Source of the DNA: Leisingera thetidis
Lineage (GTDB): Bacteria > Pseudomonadota > Alphaproteobacteria > Rhodobacterales > Rhodobacteraceae
Direction of reading: 5' to 3'
Assembly (NCBI RefSeq): GCF_025857195.1
Contig: NZ_CP109787.1
Coordinates: forward strand, 127,501-191,500
Length of the DNA: 64,000 nucleotides
Shown one piece after another: positions 34,510 to 44,300 of the stretch (position 1 is its first letter; each line of letters begins with the position of its first letter). The translations under genes were made by a program, and so were the position numbers. The notes beneath the pieces were generated by a model. The model ran no database searches. It saw only the letters and a program-made list of their open reading frames with translations, and had not been told where the DNA came from.

Positions 34510-34595
34510 GCCTTCACTCCTATCCACAGCCTGCGGGTTTGACAATCTGTCCTGAGCCGTCATGGTGGCGCTCTTTGCACGCGGGGATTGATGGC

Positions 34596-35492
34596 ATGGC
34601 ATTGAAATACTGGCTGGTGATTTTCATTCTCGGCATCGGCTGGGGCATGTCGTTCATGTTCAACGCCATCCTGCTGCGCGAGCTGGGGCCGCTGTCGGTC
34701 TCGATGGGGCGGGTGGGGTTTGGCGCGCTGGGCTGCTGGATCTATGTGCTGGCGGCCCGCAAACGAGTGCCTGCGGGCGCTGGGCGCTGGCTGGGTTTGT
34801 TCGGCTTCGGTGTTCTCAGCTATGCCGGCCCCTTTGCCTTTTACGCGCTGGGCCAGCAGCATATTGCCAGCGGCGTGGCCGGGATCGTCAATGCCACCAC
34901 CCCGGCAATGGCGGTGGTGGTCTCGCATTTCTGGCCAAGCGGCGAGCGGGCGACGCTGCTGAAGTCGCTGGGGGTGCTGTGCGGCTTCCTCGGGATCGTG
35001 CTGCTGTCGCTGCCGCTGTTGCAGGGCGGCCAGTCCTCCGAGGCCTGGGCCGTGCTGATCACCCTGTGCGCGCCCTTGTGTTATGCCTTCTCGGTCAACT
35101 TTGCGCGCAGCTTCCGGGATATGGAGCCGGTGGTGCTGGTGGCGATTGCGCTGACCGGGGCGACCGCCGCGATTGCGCCGCTGGCGGTCTGGAGCGAAGG
35201 CCTGCCGCATGTGACTCGGATGGAGACCTGGGCCTCCCTGTTCGTGATCGGCTTTGTGCTGACCTCGGCGGCCTTCATCGCCTTTTACTGGGTGCTGCCC
35301 AAGGTGGGGCCGACCAATATCACCCTGCCGACGCTGATCGCGCCGGTCTCGGCGCTATTCCTGGGCACCTATGTTCTGGAGGAGCAGCTGCTGGCGGAAC
35401 ACCTGTGGGGCATGACGGCGATCCTGCTGGGGCTCTTGCTGATCGACGGACGGATCGTGCGCTGGGGGGCGGCAAAGCGGCCGGTCCGCTAA
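34596..35492 (+). CDS. EamA/DMT-family transporter
   Basis: A 298-residue membrane protein with ten predicted helices in two EamA repeats. The second repeat has the conserved YWVLPKVGPTNITLPTLIAPV and LEEQL segments. ATG at 34596 follows gcggggattg; an out-of-frame ATG lies just before. It is divergent from the ArsR gene. Substrate unknown. Confidence 0.9.
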   Translation: MALKYWLVIFILGIGWGMSFMFNAILLRELGPLSVSMGRVGFGALGCWIYVLAARKRVPAGAGRWLGLFGFGVLSYAGPFAFYALGQQHIASGVAGIVNATTPAMAVVVSHFWPSGERATLLKSLGVLCGFLGIVLLSLPLLQGGQSSEAWAVLITLCAPLCYAFSVNFARSFRDMEPVVLVAIALTGATAAIAPLAVWSEGLPHVTRMETWASLFVIGFVLTSAAFIAFYWVLPKVGPTNITLPTLIAPVSALFLGTYVLEEQLLAEHLWGMTAILLGLLLIDGRIVRWGAAKRPVR

Positions 35493-35494
35493 GA

Positions 35495-35570
35495 TCAACC
35501 TTTTGGTTGAATATGGATTCCGCCTGCTTCTGCCGCTAACGGGCCGCGCGAAAGATTGGCGCGGCGGCAG
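35495..35570 (+). terminator. Two stem-loops between the transporter and atpI
   Basis: tcaacc-tttt-ggttga lies just after the transporter stop (35495-35510). A larger hairpin follows at 35530-35570: ctgccg pairs with cggcag, a left-side bulge intervenes, and ccgcgc pairs with gcgcgg around a 9-nt loop; gtgtttcagtttt comes next. Together they probably end the transporter mRNA before the atp promoter. Confidence 0.45.
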
Positions 35571-35635
35571 GTGTTTCAGTTTTATCGTATTATTTTCAAC
35601 GTCTTAGTGAAAGTTTCGGGCTGCATTCCTGGCAA

Positions 35636-35664
35636 TTGACTCCTAAGCCCCTTGGCCTTAGCAC
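35636..35664 (+). promoter_or_regulatory. Candidate atp operon promoter
   Basis: TTGACT and TAGCAC are spaced by 17 nt, about 30 nt ahead of the atpI start. The -35 box is good and the -10 box is poor, as is common in Rhodobacterales. Confidence 0.35.
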
Positions 35665-35696
35665 CCTTCACAGAAATTCGCGTGAGGATGGCGCCC

Positions 35697-36032
35697 GTGA
35701 CCGACGACGACCAAAAGCAGCGCATGGCGCAGCTGGAGGAGAAGCTGGCGGCGGCGCGTAAGGCCCAGGAGCCCAAGCCGCGCGCGGATGAGCATTATTC
35801 GATGGCCAACATGGCCTGGCGGATGGTGATCGAATTGGTGGCCGGTCTCGCGATCGGATTTGGCATCGGATACGGGCTGGACCTTCTGTTTGGAACCCTG
35901 CCCATCTTCATGGTGCTGTTCGTAATGCTGGGCCTGGCGGCTGGAGTGAAGACGATGCTTCGCACCGCGCAAGAGATCCAGGAACAGAAACTGGCCGATG
36001 AGGCCAAGAAAAATGCGCAAGACCGGGATTGA
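35697..36032 (+). CDS. atpI: ATP synthase assembly protein AtpI
   Basis: A 111-residue AtpI/Gct-type protein: a charged N-terminus, two membrane helices (about residues 46-66 and 70-88, with [17 protein letters not shown] between and into the first) and a charged tail. It aids c-ring assembly. The start is uncertain: GTG 35697 has gagg 9 nt upstream, while the in-frame ATG at 35688 has that same gagg directly against it. It opens the F0 operon. Confidence 0.88.
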   Translation: MTDDDQKQRMAQLEEKLAAARKAQEPKPRADEHYSMANMAWRMVIELVAGLAIGFGIGYGLDLLFGTLPIFMVLFVMLGLAAGVKTMLRTAQEIQEQKLADEAKKNAQDRD

Positions 36033-36072
36033 TCCGACGGGATCAGCGACCGGCGACAGGAGAAGCGGACCG

Positions 36073-36873
36073 ATGGGCAAAATATTCTTTTTCGCAGCTC
36101 TGGCACTGGTTGTCGTGTCGGGGCTGATTTTCGCTCCGGCGGAAGCAGAGCTGGCAATTCATCCGATGGACCAGTTCATTGTGGCGCCTCTGTTCGGCGA
36201 TCACATCTCCTGGTATACCCCGACCAACGTGACCCTGTGGATGGGGCTGGCGGTTCTGGCTGTTTTTGCCTTGCTGGTGCTGGGTTCTTCGCGCCGCGCC
36301 ATCGTGCCGGGCCGCACCCAGTCGGTTGCGGAACTGGCCTATGGCTTCATCTACAAGATGGTCGAGGACGTGGCCGGCAAGGACGGCGTCAAGTTCTTCC
36401 CCTACATCATGACCCTGTTCATGTTCATCGTAATGGCCAACTTCCTGGGCCTGATCCCCGGCTCGTTCACCACTACCTCGCATATCGCGGTGACTGCGGT
36501 TCTGGCGGCGCTGGTGTTCTTCACCGTGACCATCCTCGGCTTCGTCAAGAATGGTGCCGGTTTCCTCGGCCTGTTCTGGGTGTCGAGCGCGCCGCTGGCG
36601 CTCCGCCCGATCCTGGCCATCATCGAACTGATTTCCTACTTCGTGCGTCCTGTCAGCCATAGCATCCGTCTTGCTGGCAACGTGATGGCAGGCCACGCGG
36701 TTCTGAAGGTGTTTGCAGGCTTTGCCGCAGCACTGGGCATGTTCAGCTTCCTGCCGATCTTTGCCATCACCGCGGTTTATGCGCTCGAAGTCCTGGTGGC
36801 CTTCATCCAGGCCTACGTGTTCACCATCCTGACTTGCGTGTACCTGAAGGATGCACTGCACCCGAGCCACTAA
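36073..36873 (+). CDS. atpB: ATP synthase F0 subunit a
   Basis: A 266-residue proton-channel subunit. The essential Arg is Arg199 in [14 protein letters not shown]. The first part, including a signal-like hydrophobic segment and HPMDQFIV, matches alphaproteobacterial subunit a, and five to six helices follow. ATG 36073 has acaggagaag upstream. The a subunit forms the two half-channels next to the c-ring. Confidence 0.97.
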   Translation: MGKIFFFAALALVVVSGLIFAPAEAELAIHPMDQFIVAPLFGDHISWYTPTNVTLWMGLAVLAVFALLVLGSSRRAIVPGRTQSVAELAYGFIYKMVEDVAGKDGVKFFPYIMTLFMFIVMANFLGLIPGSFTTTSHIAVTAVLAALVFFTVTILGFVKNGAGFLGLFWVSSAPLALRPILAIIELISYFVRPVSHSIRLAGNVMAGHAVLKVFAGFAAALGMFSFLPIFAITAVYALEVLVAFIQAYVFTILTCVYLKDALHPSH

Positions 36874-36895
36874 GGCCAGGATCTGAAAGCTTACC

Positions 36896-36920
36896 GGGCG
36901 CGGCCGGAACGGCCCCGCCC
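36896..36920 (+). promoter_or_regulatory. Hairpin in the atpB-atpE gap
   Basis: Eleven-nt arms (36896-36906 with 36910-36920) pair at ten positions with one C/C mismatch around a gaa loop. There is no T run. Together with the ribosome binding site of atpE (aaggagagac) it may favour high expression of subunit c by protecting or isolating its message; that is inference. Confidence 0.5.
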
Positions 36921-36960
36921 ACACTAGAAATCACCACATTCCATCGTAAGGAGAGACATC

Positions 36961-37197
36961 ATGGAAGGCGATATCGCACAACTCGGTCAGTTCGTCGGCG
37001 CAGGCCTGGCAGCAATCGGTTCCGGCGCAGCCGCAATCGGTGTGGGCCACGTGGCTGGCAACTTCCTGGCAGGCGCTCTGCGCAACCCGTCGGCAGCCGC
37101 CGGCCAGACCGCAACCCTGTTCATCGGCATCGCGTTTGCAGAAGCACTGGGCATCTTCTCGTTCCTGGTCGCTCTGCTGCTGATGTTCGCCGTCTAA
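36961..37197 (+). CDS. atpE: ATP synthase F0 subunit c
   Basis: A 78-residue hairpin of two membrane helices that forms the rotor ring. The first helix is glycine-rich ([17 protein letters not shown]), RNPSAA is the polar loop, and the proton-carrying residue is Glu61 (FAEALGIF), so H+ is the likely ion. The excellent aaggagagacatc ribosome binding site fits the high copy number of this subunit. Confidence 0.98.
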   Translation: MEGDIAQLGQFVGAGLAAIGSGAAAIGVGHVAGNFLAGALRNPSAAAGQTATLFIGIAFAEALGIFSFLVALLLMFAV

Positions 37198-37223
37198 GAC
37201 CTTAGGAACCTATTTCCTTACGG

Positions 37224-37250
37224 CCGGGCGGTGCGGACCGCACTGCCCGG
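37224..37250 (+). promoter_or_regulatory. Strong hairpin in the atpE-atpF' gap
   Basis: ccgggc-g-gtgcgg pairs with ccgcac-t-gcccgg, a 13-bp stem with one G/T pair around a tiny loop. It lacks a T run, so most polymerases should pass. Its place right after atpE suggests it protects the atpE message from 3' decay or partly attenuates the downstream genes, helping set the excess of subunit c. Confidence 0.55.
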
Positions 37251-37279
37251 TGTAACGGCAAGTTCCCAAGGAGGACGAC

Positions 37280-37828
37280 ATGGCATCAAATACGCAAGAC
37301 GCAGCACACGGCGCCGCAGACGCAGCGCACGGGTCTGCTCCGGGCATGCCGCAACTGGACTTCTCGACCTTCGGGAACCAGATCTTCTGGCTCGTGGTCG
37401 CCCTGGTCGTGATCTACCTCATTCTGTCGCGTGTCGCGCTGCCCCGCATCGGTGCGGTGCTGGCCGAGCGCCAGGGGACCATCACCAACGACCTCGCCGC
37501 GGCTGAAGACCTGAAAGCCAAGGCTGTCGAGGCCGAAAACGCATACAACAAAGCTCTGGCGGATGCCCGTGCCGAAGCTCAGCGCATCGCTGCTGAGACC
37601 CGCGCGGAAATTCAGGCCGGGCTGGACGAGGCAATCGCCAAAGCGGACGAACAGATCTCCGCCAAGGCTGCCGAGTCGGAAAAGGCGATCGCCGAAATCA
37701 AGGCCGGCGCGCTGGAGAGCGTGAAGGCAGTTGCCACTGATACCGCAGAGGCGCTGGTGACAGCACTGGGCGGTTCGGCAGATAAAAACGCAGTTGCCGC
37801 GGCAGTTGCCGAACGGACGAAAGGATAA
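37280..37828 (+). CDS. atpF': ATP synthase F0 subunit b'
   Basis: A 182-residue divergent b subunit found in photosynthetic and many alphaproteobacteria. It has an Ala/His-rich N-terminal tail, one membrane helix (about 35-55, [19 protein letters not shown]) and a long charged coiled coil that with subunit b forms the peripheral stalk. aaggaggacgac precedes the start. It lies 4 nt before atpF. Confidence 0.95.
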   Translation: MASNTQDAAHGAADAAHGSAPGMPQLDFSTFGNQIFWLVVALVVIYLILSRVALPRIGAVLAERQGTITNDLAAAEDLKAKAVEAENAYNKALADARAEAQRIAAETRAEIQAGLDEAIAKADEQISAKAAESEKAIAEIKAGALESVKAVATDTAEALVTALGGSADKNAVAAAVAERTKG

Positions 37829-37832
37829 GGAC

Positions 37833-38390
37833 ATGCGCAATATTCTCGCTCTTGCCCTGACCTTTGCTGCGGCTTCGCCCGCCTTTGCGGCCGGCGGCGG
37901 CATGGATCTGTCCAACACCAATCTGGTGGTAGCGCTGGCATTCGTGCTGTTCATCGGCATTCTGCTTTATGCCAAGGTTCCGTCGCTGATCGCTGGGCAG
38001 CTGGACAAGCGTGCGGAGGGAATCCAGAAGGAACTGGAAGAAGCCCGTGCGCTGCGCGAAGAGGCCCAGACCGTTCTGGCGTCCTATGAGCGCAAGCAGC
38101 AGGAAGTTCAGGCTCAGGCCGATCAGATCGTTGCTGCCGCCCGTGACGACGCTGCCCGTGCAGCTGAAGCTGCGAAAGCGGATCTGCAAACTTCCATCGC
38201 CCGCCGTCTGGCGGCTGCCCAGGAGCAGATCGCCTCGGCAGAAGCTTCGGCTGTGAAGGAAGTGCGCGACCGGGCGATCTCCATCGCTGTTGCCGCTGCG
38301 GACCAGGTGATCTCCAAGCAGATGACCGCCGCCGAGGCCAACAAGCTGATCGACGCCGCCATCGCGGATGTGGACGCCAAGCTGCACTAA
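37833..38390 (+). CDS. atpF: ATP synthase F0 subunit b
   Basis: A 185-residue stalk subunit with a signal-like N-terminus (MRNILALALTFAAASPAFA, likely removed), a membrane helix at about 28-48 and a long alanine-rich coiled coil with KRAEGIQKELEEARALREEA. The start has aaggataagg upstream. It is the last F0 gene; the F1 genes are elsewhere, the split arrangement typical of Alphaproteobacteria. Confidence 0.96.
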   Translation: MRNILALALTFAAASPAFAAGGGMDLSNTNLVVALAFVLFIGILLYAKVPSLIAGQLDKRAEGIQKELEEARALREEAQTVLASYERKQQEVQAQADQIVAAARDDAARAAEAAKADLQTSIARRLAAAQEQIASAEASAVKEVRDRAISIAVAAADQVISKQMTAAEANKLIDAAIADVDAKLH

Positions 38391-38415
38391 GCTTGAGCGA
38401 ACACGGATGAAACTA

Positions 38416-38446
38416 AAAACCCGGCCATAAGCGGCCGGGTTTTTTT
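38416..38446 (+). terminator. Rho-independent terminator of the atp F0 operon
   Basis: An 11-bp stem (aaaacccggcc with ggccgggtttt) and 6-nt loop, followed by an unbroken T run. It lies 26 nt after the atpF stop and is a textbook intrinsic terminator. Confidence 0.95.
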
Positions 38447-38528
38447 GCTTCGGAGCAGGGAGCACTGAGCCTATAATACGGATCTTCCGTGTTGCGGCGA
38501 ATGGCTTTTGCCGCCCGTGCAACCCGCG

Positions 38529-38945
38529 CTATCCGTCTCGTCTTGGTTCGTTCGGGTCGCTGGAGAATAGTGCGATCTTGTTGCCTTGAGGGTCGCGAAG
38601 GTAGCCAACATAGAATTGAGGTCCATAAGCGGCACGAAAGCCCGGTTGGCCCTCGTCGGAACCGCCTGCGAGAAGCGCGGCGGCGTGGAGATCACGAACC
38701 TGCTTTTGATTGCGCGCCTCGAATGCGACCATGGAGCCGTTGCCAGCCAAGGCCGGACGTCCATCGAAGGTTGGTTTAACGTAATAGTCAGGCAGAACGG
38801 GAGATTGCCCCGGTTGTACGGGCAGTGCGTAACTGAGGCCCTCAGGCCCTTCCTCCAGTTCGTAACCAAGGGCTGGCAGGAATGCGGAATAAAACCGTTT
38901 CGCCCGCGTGATGTCATCCGCACCGACTGTGACGTAGGCAATCAT
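38529..38945 (-). CDS. VOC/glyoxalase-family protein
   Basis: A 138-residue single-domain VOC protein beginning MIAYVTVGADDITRAKRFY and ending in GYLRDPQGNKIALFSS, both usual for small glyoxalase-like proteins. Metal ligands are not obvious at the first strand (Tyr replaces His), so a resistance or binding role is possible. The gene and the 150 nt upstream are less GC-rich than their neighbours, which may mean transfer. [18 protein letters not shown] the start. Confidence 0.85.
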   Translation of the reverse strand: MIAYVTVGADDITRAKRFYSAFLPALGYELEEGPEGLSYALPVQPGQSPVLPDYYVKPTFDGRPALAGNGSMVAFEARNQKQVRDLHAAALLAGGSDEGQPGFRAAYGPQFYVGYLRDPQGNKIALFSSDPNEPRRDG

Positions 38946-39097
38946 GCTTCGCGTTTCCTTCCGGAAGATTGGCCATTCAAACGAGATTGCTGCACTTTTG
39001 TGGGCCAGCACAGAATTCGGATCAATAAACGGCCCCTTGTCGATCCCCGACGCCGGCATTGATGCAATTGCAACGATTGCTTACATTGTCCCGCACT

Positions 39098-39868
39098 TCA
39101 TCCCTTCCCGGTCTCATGCTCCAGCCGCTGCCGGGCGACCTCGGCATTGCGTTCGGCGCGCTGGTGGTCGGTGAGGGCTTGCTTCACATAATCCAGATGC
39201 GCCTCGACCGCCGTGCGGGCGGCCTGCGGGTCGCGGGCCTGCAGGGCGGCGTTGATGGCGCGGTGTTGCTCCAGAAGCGCTTCATAGGTGGTGTGCTGCT
39301 GGAACATGATCCGGCGGTTGTAGAAAACGCCCTCGCGCAGCAGATCGAACATCGACCGCATCATGTGCAGCATGATCACGTTGTGGCTGGCGTCCATGAT
39401 GGCGGAGTGGAACTGGGCGTCGAGCTTGGCCGCCGCTTCGGACACGGCCGGATTGCCCGCCGCTTCCATCTTGTCAAAGATCGCTTGGATCACCTGCAGG
39501 TCATAGTCGGAGCCGAAGCGGGCGGCGCGTTCGGCGGCCAGCCCCTCCATGTCGCGGCGGAAGGAGAGGTAGTCGAACACCGCCTCGTCATGGGTGGCGA
39601 ACAACTGGATCAGGGCGGGGGAGAAGGCGGAACCCAGGACATCGGCCACAAACACGCCGGAGCCGGCCTTGGAGGCCAGCAGGCCACGCGCCTGCAATTC
39701 ACCGATGGCATCGCGCAACGACGGGCGGGAGACGCCCAATCGGTCTGCCAGTTCGCGTTCGGCGGGCAGGCGCTCGCCGGGCGAAAGAACACCGCGCAGG
39801 ATCAGCTGCTCGATCTGCTTGACGACGGAGGCGGAGAGTTTCTCGGGCTGGACTTTCTGGAACGGCAT
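39098..39868 (-). CDS. FCD-domain GntR regulator (FadR subfamily)
   Basis: A 256-residue regulator: winged helix at about 10-75 (LSPGERLPAERELADRLGVSRPSLRDAIGEL) and an all-helical FCD ligand domain with the metal-binding His pattern (Asp in KLDAQFHSAIMDAS and later His in LEQHRAINAAL and VEAHLDYV). It resembles PdhR/LldR proteins, which sense small carboxylates. It is divergent from the aminotransferase gene, with two matching inverted repeats in the gap. Confidence 0.92.
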   Translation of the reverse strand: MPFQKVQPEKLSASVVKQIEQLILRGVLSPGERLPAERELADRLGVSRPSLRDAIGELQARGLLASKAGSGVFVADVLGSAFSPALIQLFATHDEAVFDYLSFRRDMEGLAAERAARFGSDYDLQVIQAIFDKMEAAGNPAVSEAAAKLDAQFHSAIMDASHNVIMLHMMRSMFDLLREGVFYNRRIMFQQHTTYEALLEQHRAINAALQARDPQAARTAVEAHLDYVKQALTDHQRAERNAEVARQRLEHETGKG

Positions 39869-39885
39869 CTCGTGCTCTTGTGAAT

Positions 39886-39904
39886 TGGTCAAAACATATG
39901 ACCA
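39886..39904. promoter_or_regulatory. Candidate FadR-type operator 1
   Basis: TGGTCA-N7-TGACCA, a perfect 6-bp inverted repeat 18 nt before the regulator start. FCD-type GntR proteins bind TGGTnnnACCA-like palindromes. Site 2 at 39959 has the same geometry. It would give autoregulation. Confidence 0.65.
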
Positions 39905-39956
39905 CGCAGGCCCGTCGGCTGCAAGGGCAGGCGGGGATCACGATGGCTGTAACAGT

Positions 39957-39975
39957 AGGTCAGTATTATTGACAT
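39957..39975. promoter_or_regulatory. Candidate FadR-type operator 2 overlapping the aminotransferase -35 box
   Basis: GTCA (39959-39962) and TGAC (39970-39973) are again 7 nt apart, in a looser copy of site 1. The right half overlaps TTGACA at 39969-39974, a perfect -35 box; TACCGT lies 16 nt further as a weak -10. Binding here would block the aminotransferase promoter. Confidence 0.55.
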
Positions 39976-40026
39976 TAATTTGCGCTCTCCTACCGTGACC
40001 CTAGATCATACGCCAGGAGAGCCAGC

Positions 40027-41235
40027 ATGCAGTTTGACCAGATCTTTGCCAGCCGGAACACGCGGATGAAGGCATCGGAAATCCGTGAGCTGCTCAAATT
40101 GCTGGACCAGCCGGACATCATTTCCTTTGCCGGCGGCATTCCGGATCCGGCATTGTTTCCGGCGGATGAATTTGCGGAAGCCTTCAAACATGCGCTGGCA
40201 CCGGAGCGCCAGGCGATGGCGCTGCAGTATTCGGTGAGCGAAGGCTATCTGCCGCTACGCGAATGGATTGCGGGCGAAATGGCAAAGATCGGTGTCGCCT
40301 GCAGCGCGGACAACGTGCTGATCACCTCCGGTTCCCAGCAGGCGCTGGATTACCTGGGCAAGCTGTTCCTGTCGCCTGGCGATACCGCGCTGGTCGGCTG
40401 GCCCACCTACCTGGGGGCGCTGGCGGCCTTCAACGCTTATGAGCCGCGCTATGACCGGTTGTCGCTGAACGGAAACCGCACCGCGGAAAGCTATGCCGAA
40501 GGCGCAGCAGAGGCGGGGAGTGCGGTGAAATTCGCCTATCTGTCACCGGACTTTGCCAATCCGACCGGCGATACGCTGGGCCGCGCCGGGCGGCTGCGGC
40601 TGCTGAACATCGCGGACACGCTGGACTGTGCCATCATCGAGGACGCGGCCTATCAGTCGCTGCGCTATGATGGGGAACCGGTGCCGCCGGTGCTGGCGCT
40701 GGAGATTGAACAGAAGGGCTCGATCGAGGACTGCCGGACGATTTACTGCGGCACCTTCAGCAAGACTCTGGCGCCGGGCGTGCGGATCGGTTGGGCAGTG
40801 GCGGCCAAGCCGGTGATTGCGCAGATGGTGCTGCTGAAACAGGCGGCGGATCTGCATACCTCGTCGATCAACCAGATAGCTGTCCATGGCGTTGCAGAGG
40901 CCTGTTTCGGCGAACATGTTGAGAAGTTGCGTGCGGTTTATCAGCGCCGCCGCGATGTGATGCTAGCGGCAATGGCGGAACTTATGCCGGAGGGCGTGGA
41001 GTGGACCCGGCCTGAAGGCGGGATGTTCATCTGGGTGACCCTGCTGGATGGCATGAGCGGCGCAGACTTGCTGGCGCGTTCGCTGGAGACGGAACGGGTG
41101 GCCTTTGTCCCCGGACAAGCGTTTTTTGCCGATGGCAGCGGTCAGAACACAATCCGCCTGAGCTTTTCCAATTCCAATCATGCCGCCATAAAGGAGGGGA
41201 TTGCCCGGCTGGGACGGCTGCTGGGCTCCGCCTGA
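40027..41235 (+). CDS. PLP-dependent aminotransferase (LysN / 2-aminoadipate type)
   Basis: A 402-residue fold-type I aminotransferase related to LysN and MocR-type domains. The start MKASEIRELLKLL and DIISFAGGIPDPALFP are diagnostic; YSVSEGYLPLREWIA follows. The PLP lysine is Lys246 in TFSKTLAPGVRIGW, and the substrate-carboxylate Arg lies near TIRLSFSN. The amino donor is probably 2-aminoadipate or a branched or aromatic amino acid. ccaggagagcc precedes the start. Control by the divergent FCD regulator is likely. Confidence 0.92.
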   Translation: MQFDQIFASRNTRMKASEIRELLKLLDQPDIISFAGGIPDPALFPADEFAEAFKHALAPERQAMALQYSVSEGYLPLREWIAGEMAKIGVACSADNVLITSGSQQALDYLGKLFLSPGDTALVGWPTYLGALAAFNAYEPRYDRLSLNGNRTAESYAEGAAEAGSAVKFAYLSPDFANPTGDTLGRAGRLRLLNIADTLDCAIIEDAAYQSLRYDGEPVPPVLALEIEQKGSIEDCRTIYCGTFSKTLAPGVRIGWAVAAKPVIAQMVLLKQAADLHTSSINQIAVHGVAEACFGEHVEKLRAVYQRRRDVMLAAMAELMPEGVEWTRPEGGMFIWVTLLDGMSGADLLARSLETERVAFVPGQAFFADGSGQNTIRLSFSNSNHAAIKEGIARLGRLLGSA

Positions 41236-41271
41236 GGACGGATTTGGCGAAAGACCGCCGGTACGCACGGG

Positions 41272-41280
41272 TTATCCACA
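41272..41280 (+). other. Single perfect DnaA box
   Basis: TTATCCACA matches the strong DnaA consensus TTATNCACA. It lies 110 nt ahead of smc and 37 nt after the aminotransferase stop. One box with no AT-rich unwinding region is not an origin; DnaA control of smc transcription is possible. Confidence 0.5.
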
Positions 41281-41389
41281 AGATATGGTGGGCGTTGAGG
41301 CGAATTCGCCCCGATTTGGGGTGCGGAGCGTTGACTCACGCGATAGGAACCGCTGAACTTTCTCGATACGGAATCACGAAGGGGCAGCT

Positions 41390-44300
41390 TTGCGGTTTTC
41401 CAAGCTCAGGCTGAACGGCTTCAAAAGCTTTGTCGATCCCACCGAACTGGTCATAGCCGACGGGCTGACAGGGGTTGTGGGGCCAAACGGCTGCGGCAAA
41501 TCCAATCTGTTGGAGGCTTTGCGCTGGGTGATGGGCGAGACCCGCGCCAAGGCGATGCGCGGCGGCGGCATGGAGGATGTGATCTTTGCCGGCACCTCGT
41601 CGCGGCCTGCCCGCAACTTTGCCGAAGTCAGCCTGCAGATCGACAACTCTGAACGGCTCGCGCCCTCCGGGTTCAACGACAGCGACATTCTGGAGATCGT
41701 GCGCCGGATCACCCGCGATGTCGGCAGCGCCTATAAGTCCAACGGCAAGGATGTGCGGGCCCGCGATGTGCAGATGCTGTTTGCCGATGCCTCCACCGGC
41801 GCGCATTCGCCGGCCTTGGTGCGGCAGGGGCAGATCGCCGAGCTGATCAACGCCAAGCCCAAGGCGCGGCGGCGGATCCTGGAAGAGGCGGCGGGGATCT
41901 CCGGCCTCTATCAGCGGCGCCACGAGGCGGAGCTGAAGCTGAAGAACACCGAAGCCAACCTGCTGCGCGTCGATGATGTGATCGAACAGCTGGCCGGGCA
42001 GCTGGCGCAGCTGGCCAAGCAGGCGCGGCAGGCGCAGCGCTACCGCGAGATCGGCGAGAAGCTGCGGCTGTCGGAGGGCATGCTGCTGTACCGCCGCTGG
42101 CGCGAGGCGGACGAGGCGCGGCTGGCGGCGGAGGACGAGATGCGGGTGCGGGTCGAGCAGGCCTCCAAGGCCGAGGCGCTGGTGCGTGCGGCGGCGGCGC
42201 AGCGCGGAACCCATGAGGAAAAACTGCCGCCCCTGCGTGAGGAGGAAGCGATTGCCGCTGCCATCCTGCAGCGGCTGGCGGTGCAGCGCGACTCGCTGGG
42301 TGATCAGGAGGCGCAGGCGCGCCAGGCCATTGAACGGCTCAGCAGCCGGATTGTGCAGCTGGGCAACGATATCGAGCGCGAGTCCGGACTGAACAACGAC
42401 GCCGGTGAAACCATCGAACGGCTGGAGTGGGAACAGCGCGAGCTGTCCAAGGCCGGCGGCGGGCATGATGCCAAGCTGGCCGAGGCGGCGGAGCTGGCGC
42501 GGGATGCGGGCTCGATCCTGCAGGCGCGCGAGGATCATCTGGCGCAGGTGACCGAGGATGTGGCCCGTCTGGCTGCCCGCCACCAGTCGGCGCGCCGTGC
42601 GGTCGAGGACTGCCAGAGGGCGCTTGGCCGGTCTGAGGGCGAGGCGGGAAAAGCCCGGGCGGCCCAGGACGAAGCACAGGAAGCGCTGGAGCTGGCAGCG
42701 GAGAAGTTTGAAGCGGCTGTGACCGCTGAAGAAGAGGCCCGAGAGGCTTCGGAAATGGCGGAAGAAGCGCTGGCGGCTGCTGATGACGCACGCACCGAGA
42801 CGCAAAGCCGCGAAGCCGAGGCGCGTTCGCAGCGGTCTGAAGCCGAGGGCGGGCTGGGCGCGCTGCGTGCCGAAGTGACGGCGCTGGCCAAGCTGGTCGA
42901 GCGCGACACCGCCGAGGGCGGCCAGATCCTGGACGAGCTGACCGTGGCGCCGGGGTATGAGAAGGCGCTGGGGGCTGCGCTGGCCGATGACCTGCGCGCG
43001 CCGCTGGCGGAGACGGACGGGCCAACCGGCTGGGTGGCATTGCCAGGTTATGACCGCGACGCAACGCTGCCGGAGGGCGTGCAGCCGCTGGCATTGTTTG
43101 TCTCCGGCCCCGATGCCCTGTCGCGCCGGGTGGCGCAGATTGGGCTGGTGGATGGCGATGCCGCGGCGGCCTTGCAGCCGCAGCTCCAGCCGGGCCAGCG
43201 GCTGGTGACGGTTGAGGGCGATCTGTGGCGCTGGGACGGCTACCGCGCCTGGGCCGAGGATGCGCCAAGCGCTGCTGCGCTGCGGCTGGAGCAGCTGAAC
43301 AAGCTGGAAGCGCTGAAGCAGGAAATGGAACACGTCAGCGCCAGGGCGGATGGCGCCCGGTCCGCGCACGAAATGCTGCTGCGCAAGCTGGAAGAAGTGA
43401 CGCTGGCAGACCAGAACGCCCGCCAGGCCCGGCGGGTGGCGGATCAGCGGGTGGCCGACGCGGCCCGCGCGCTGAGCCGTGCCGAGGCAGACCGGAATCT
43501 GGCCGAGGCCAAGCTGGAAACTCTCGGGATTGCGGTCTCCCGCCATGAGGAAGACGCCCTGAGCGCCCGTTTGCAGCTGAAAGAGGCGGAGAAAGGGTTG
43601 GGGGAGCTGGGCGATCTGGACCAGGCCCGCAGCGCTGTTGAGGACATCAAGCAGTCGGTCGAGGCGGCGCGGATCACCATGCTGACCCACCGCTCCAGCC
43701 ACGACGAACTGCGCCGCGAGGGCGAGGCGCGCACCAGGCGCGCGCAGGAGGTGACCAAGGAGCTGTCGGGCTGGCGCCACCGGCTGGACAGCGCCAAGCA
43801 GCGGATCGAGGAGCTGGCGGAACGCCGCGAAGCCTCGCAGGAGGAGCTGGAAGAGGCCAATGCGGTTCCCGCCGAGATTGCCGAGAAGCGGGAAGAGCTG
43901 AACGAGGCGATTTCCGAAGCCGAGGCGCGCAAATCAGCGGCCACAGAGGCGCTGATAGCAGCCGAGGCCGCGCTGCGCGAGGCGGTCCACAAGGAGCGCG
44001 AGTGCGAGCGGCTGGCCTCCGAGGCGCGCGAGGCGCGGGCGCGCTCCGAGGCGCGCAGCGATGCGGCCAAGGACGCTGTCACCCAGGCCGCGGGCCGGAT
44101 CATCGAGGCGCAGCAGATTACTCCGCAGGCGCTGCTGGAAAAGCTGGGCGTGTCGCCGGACGAGATGCCGGCCTCGGACGATCTCGAACACGAGGTGGAC
44201 CGCTGCAAGCGCCAGCGGGATGCATTGGGGGCGGTGAATCTGCGGGCCGAGGAAGATGCCCGCGGGGTGCAGAACGAGCATGACACGCTGGTGGCGGAGA

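Noticed and set aside
41236..41389. Possible replication origin at the DnaA box
   Set aside because: Only one box, no AT-rich unwinding element, and no dnaA, parAB or repABC nearby.
41336..43780. 814-codon open frame antisense to smc
   Set aside because: Mirror frame of a GC-rich coiled-coil gene; no domain, no ribosome binding site, and smc is certain.
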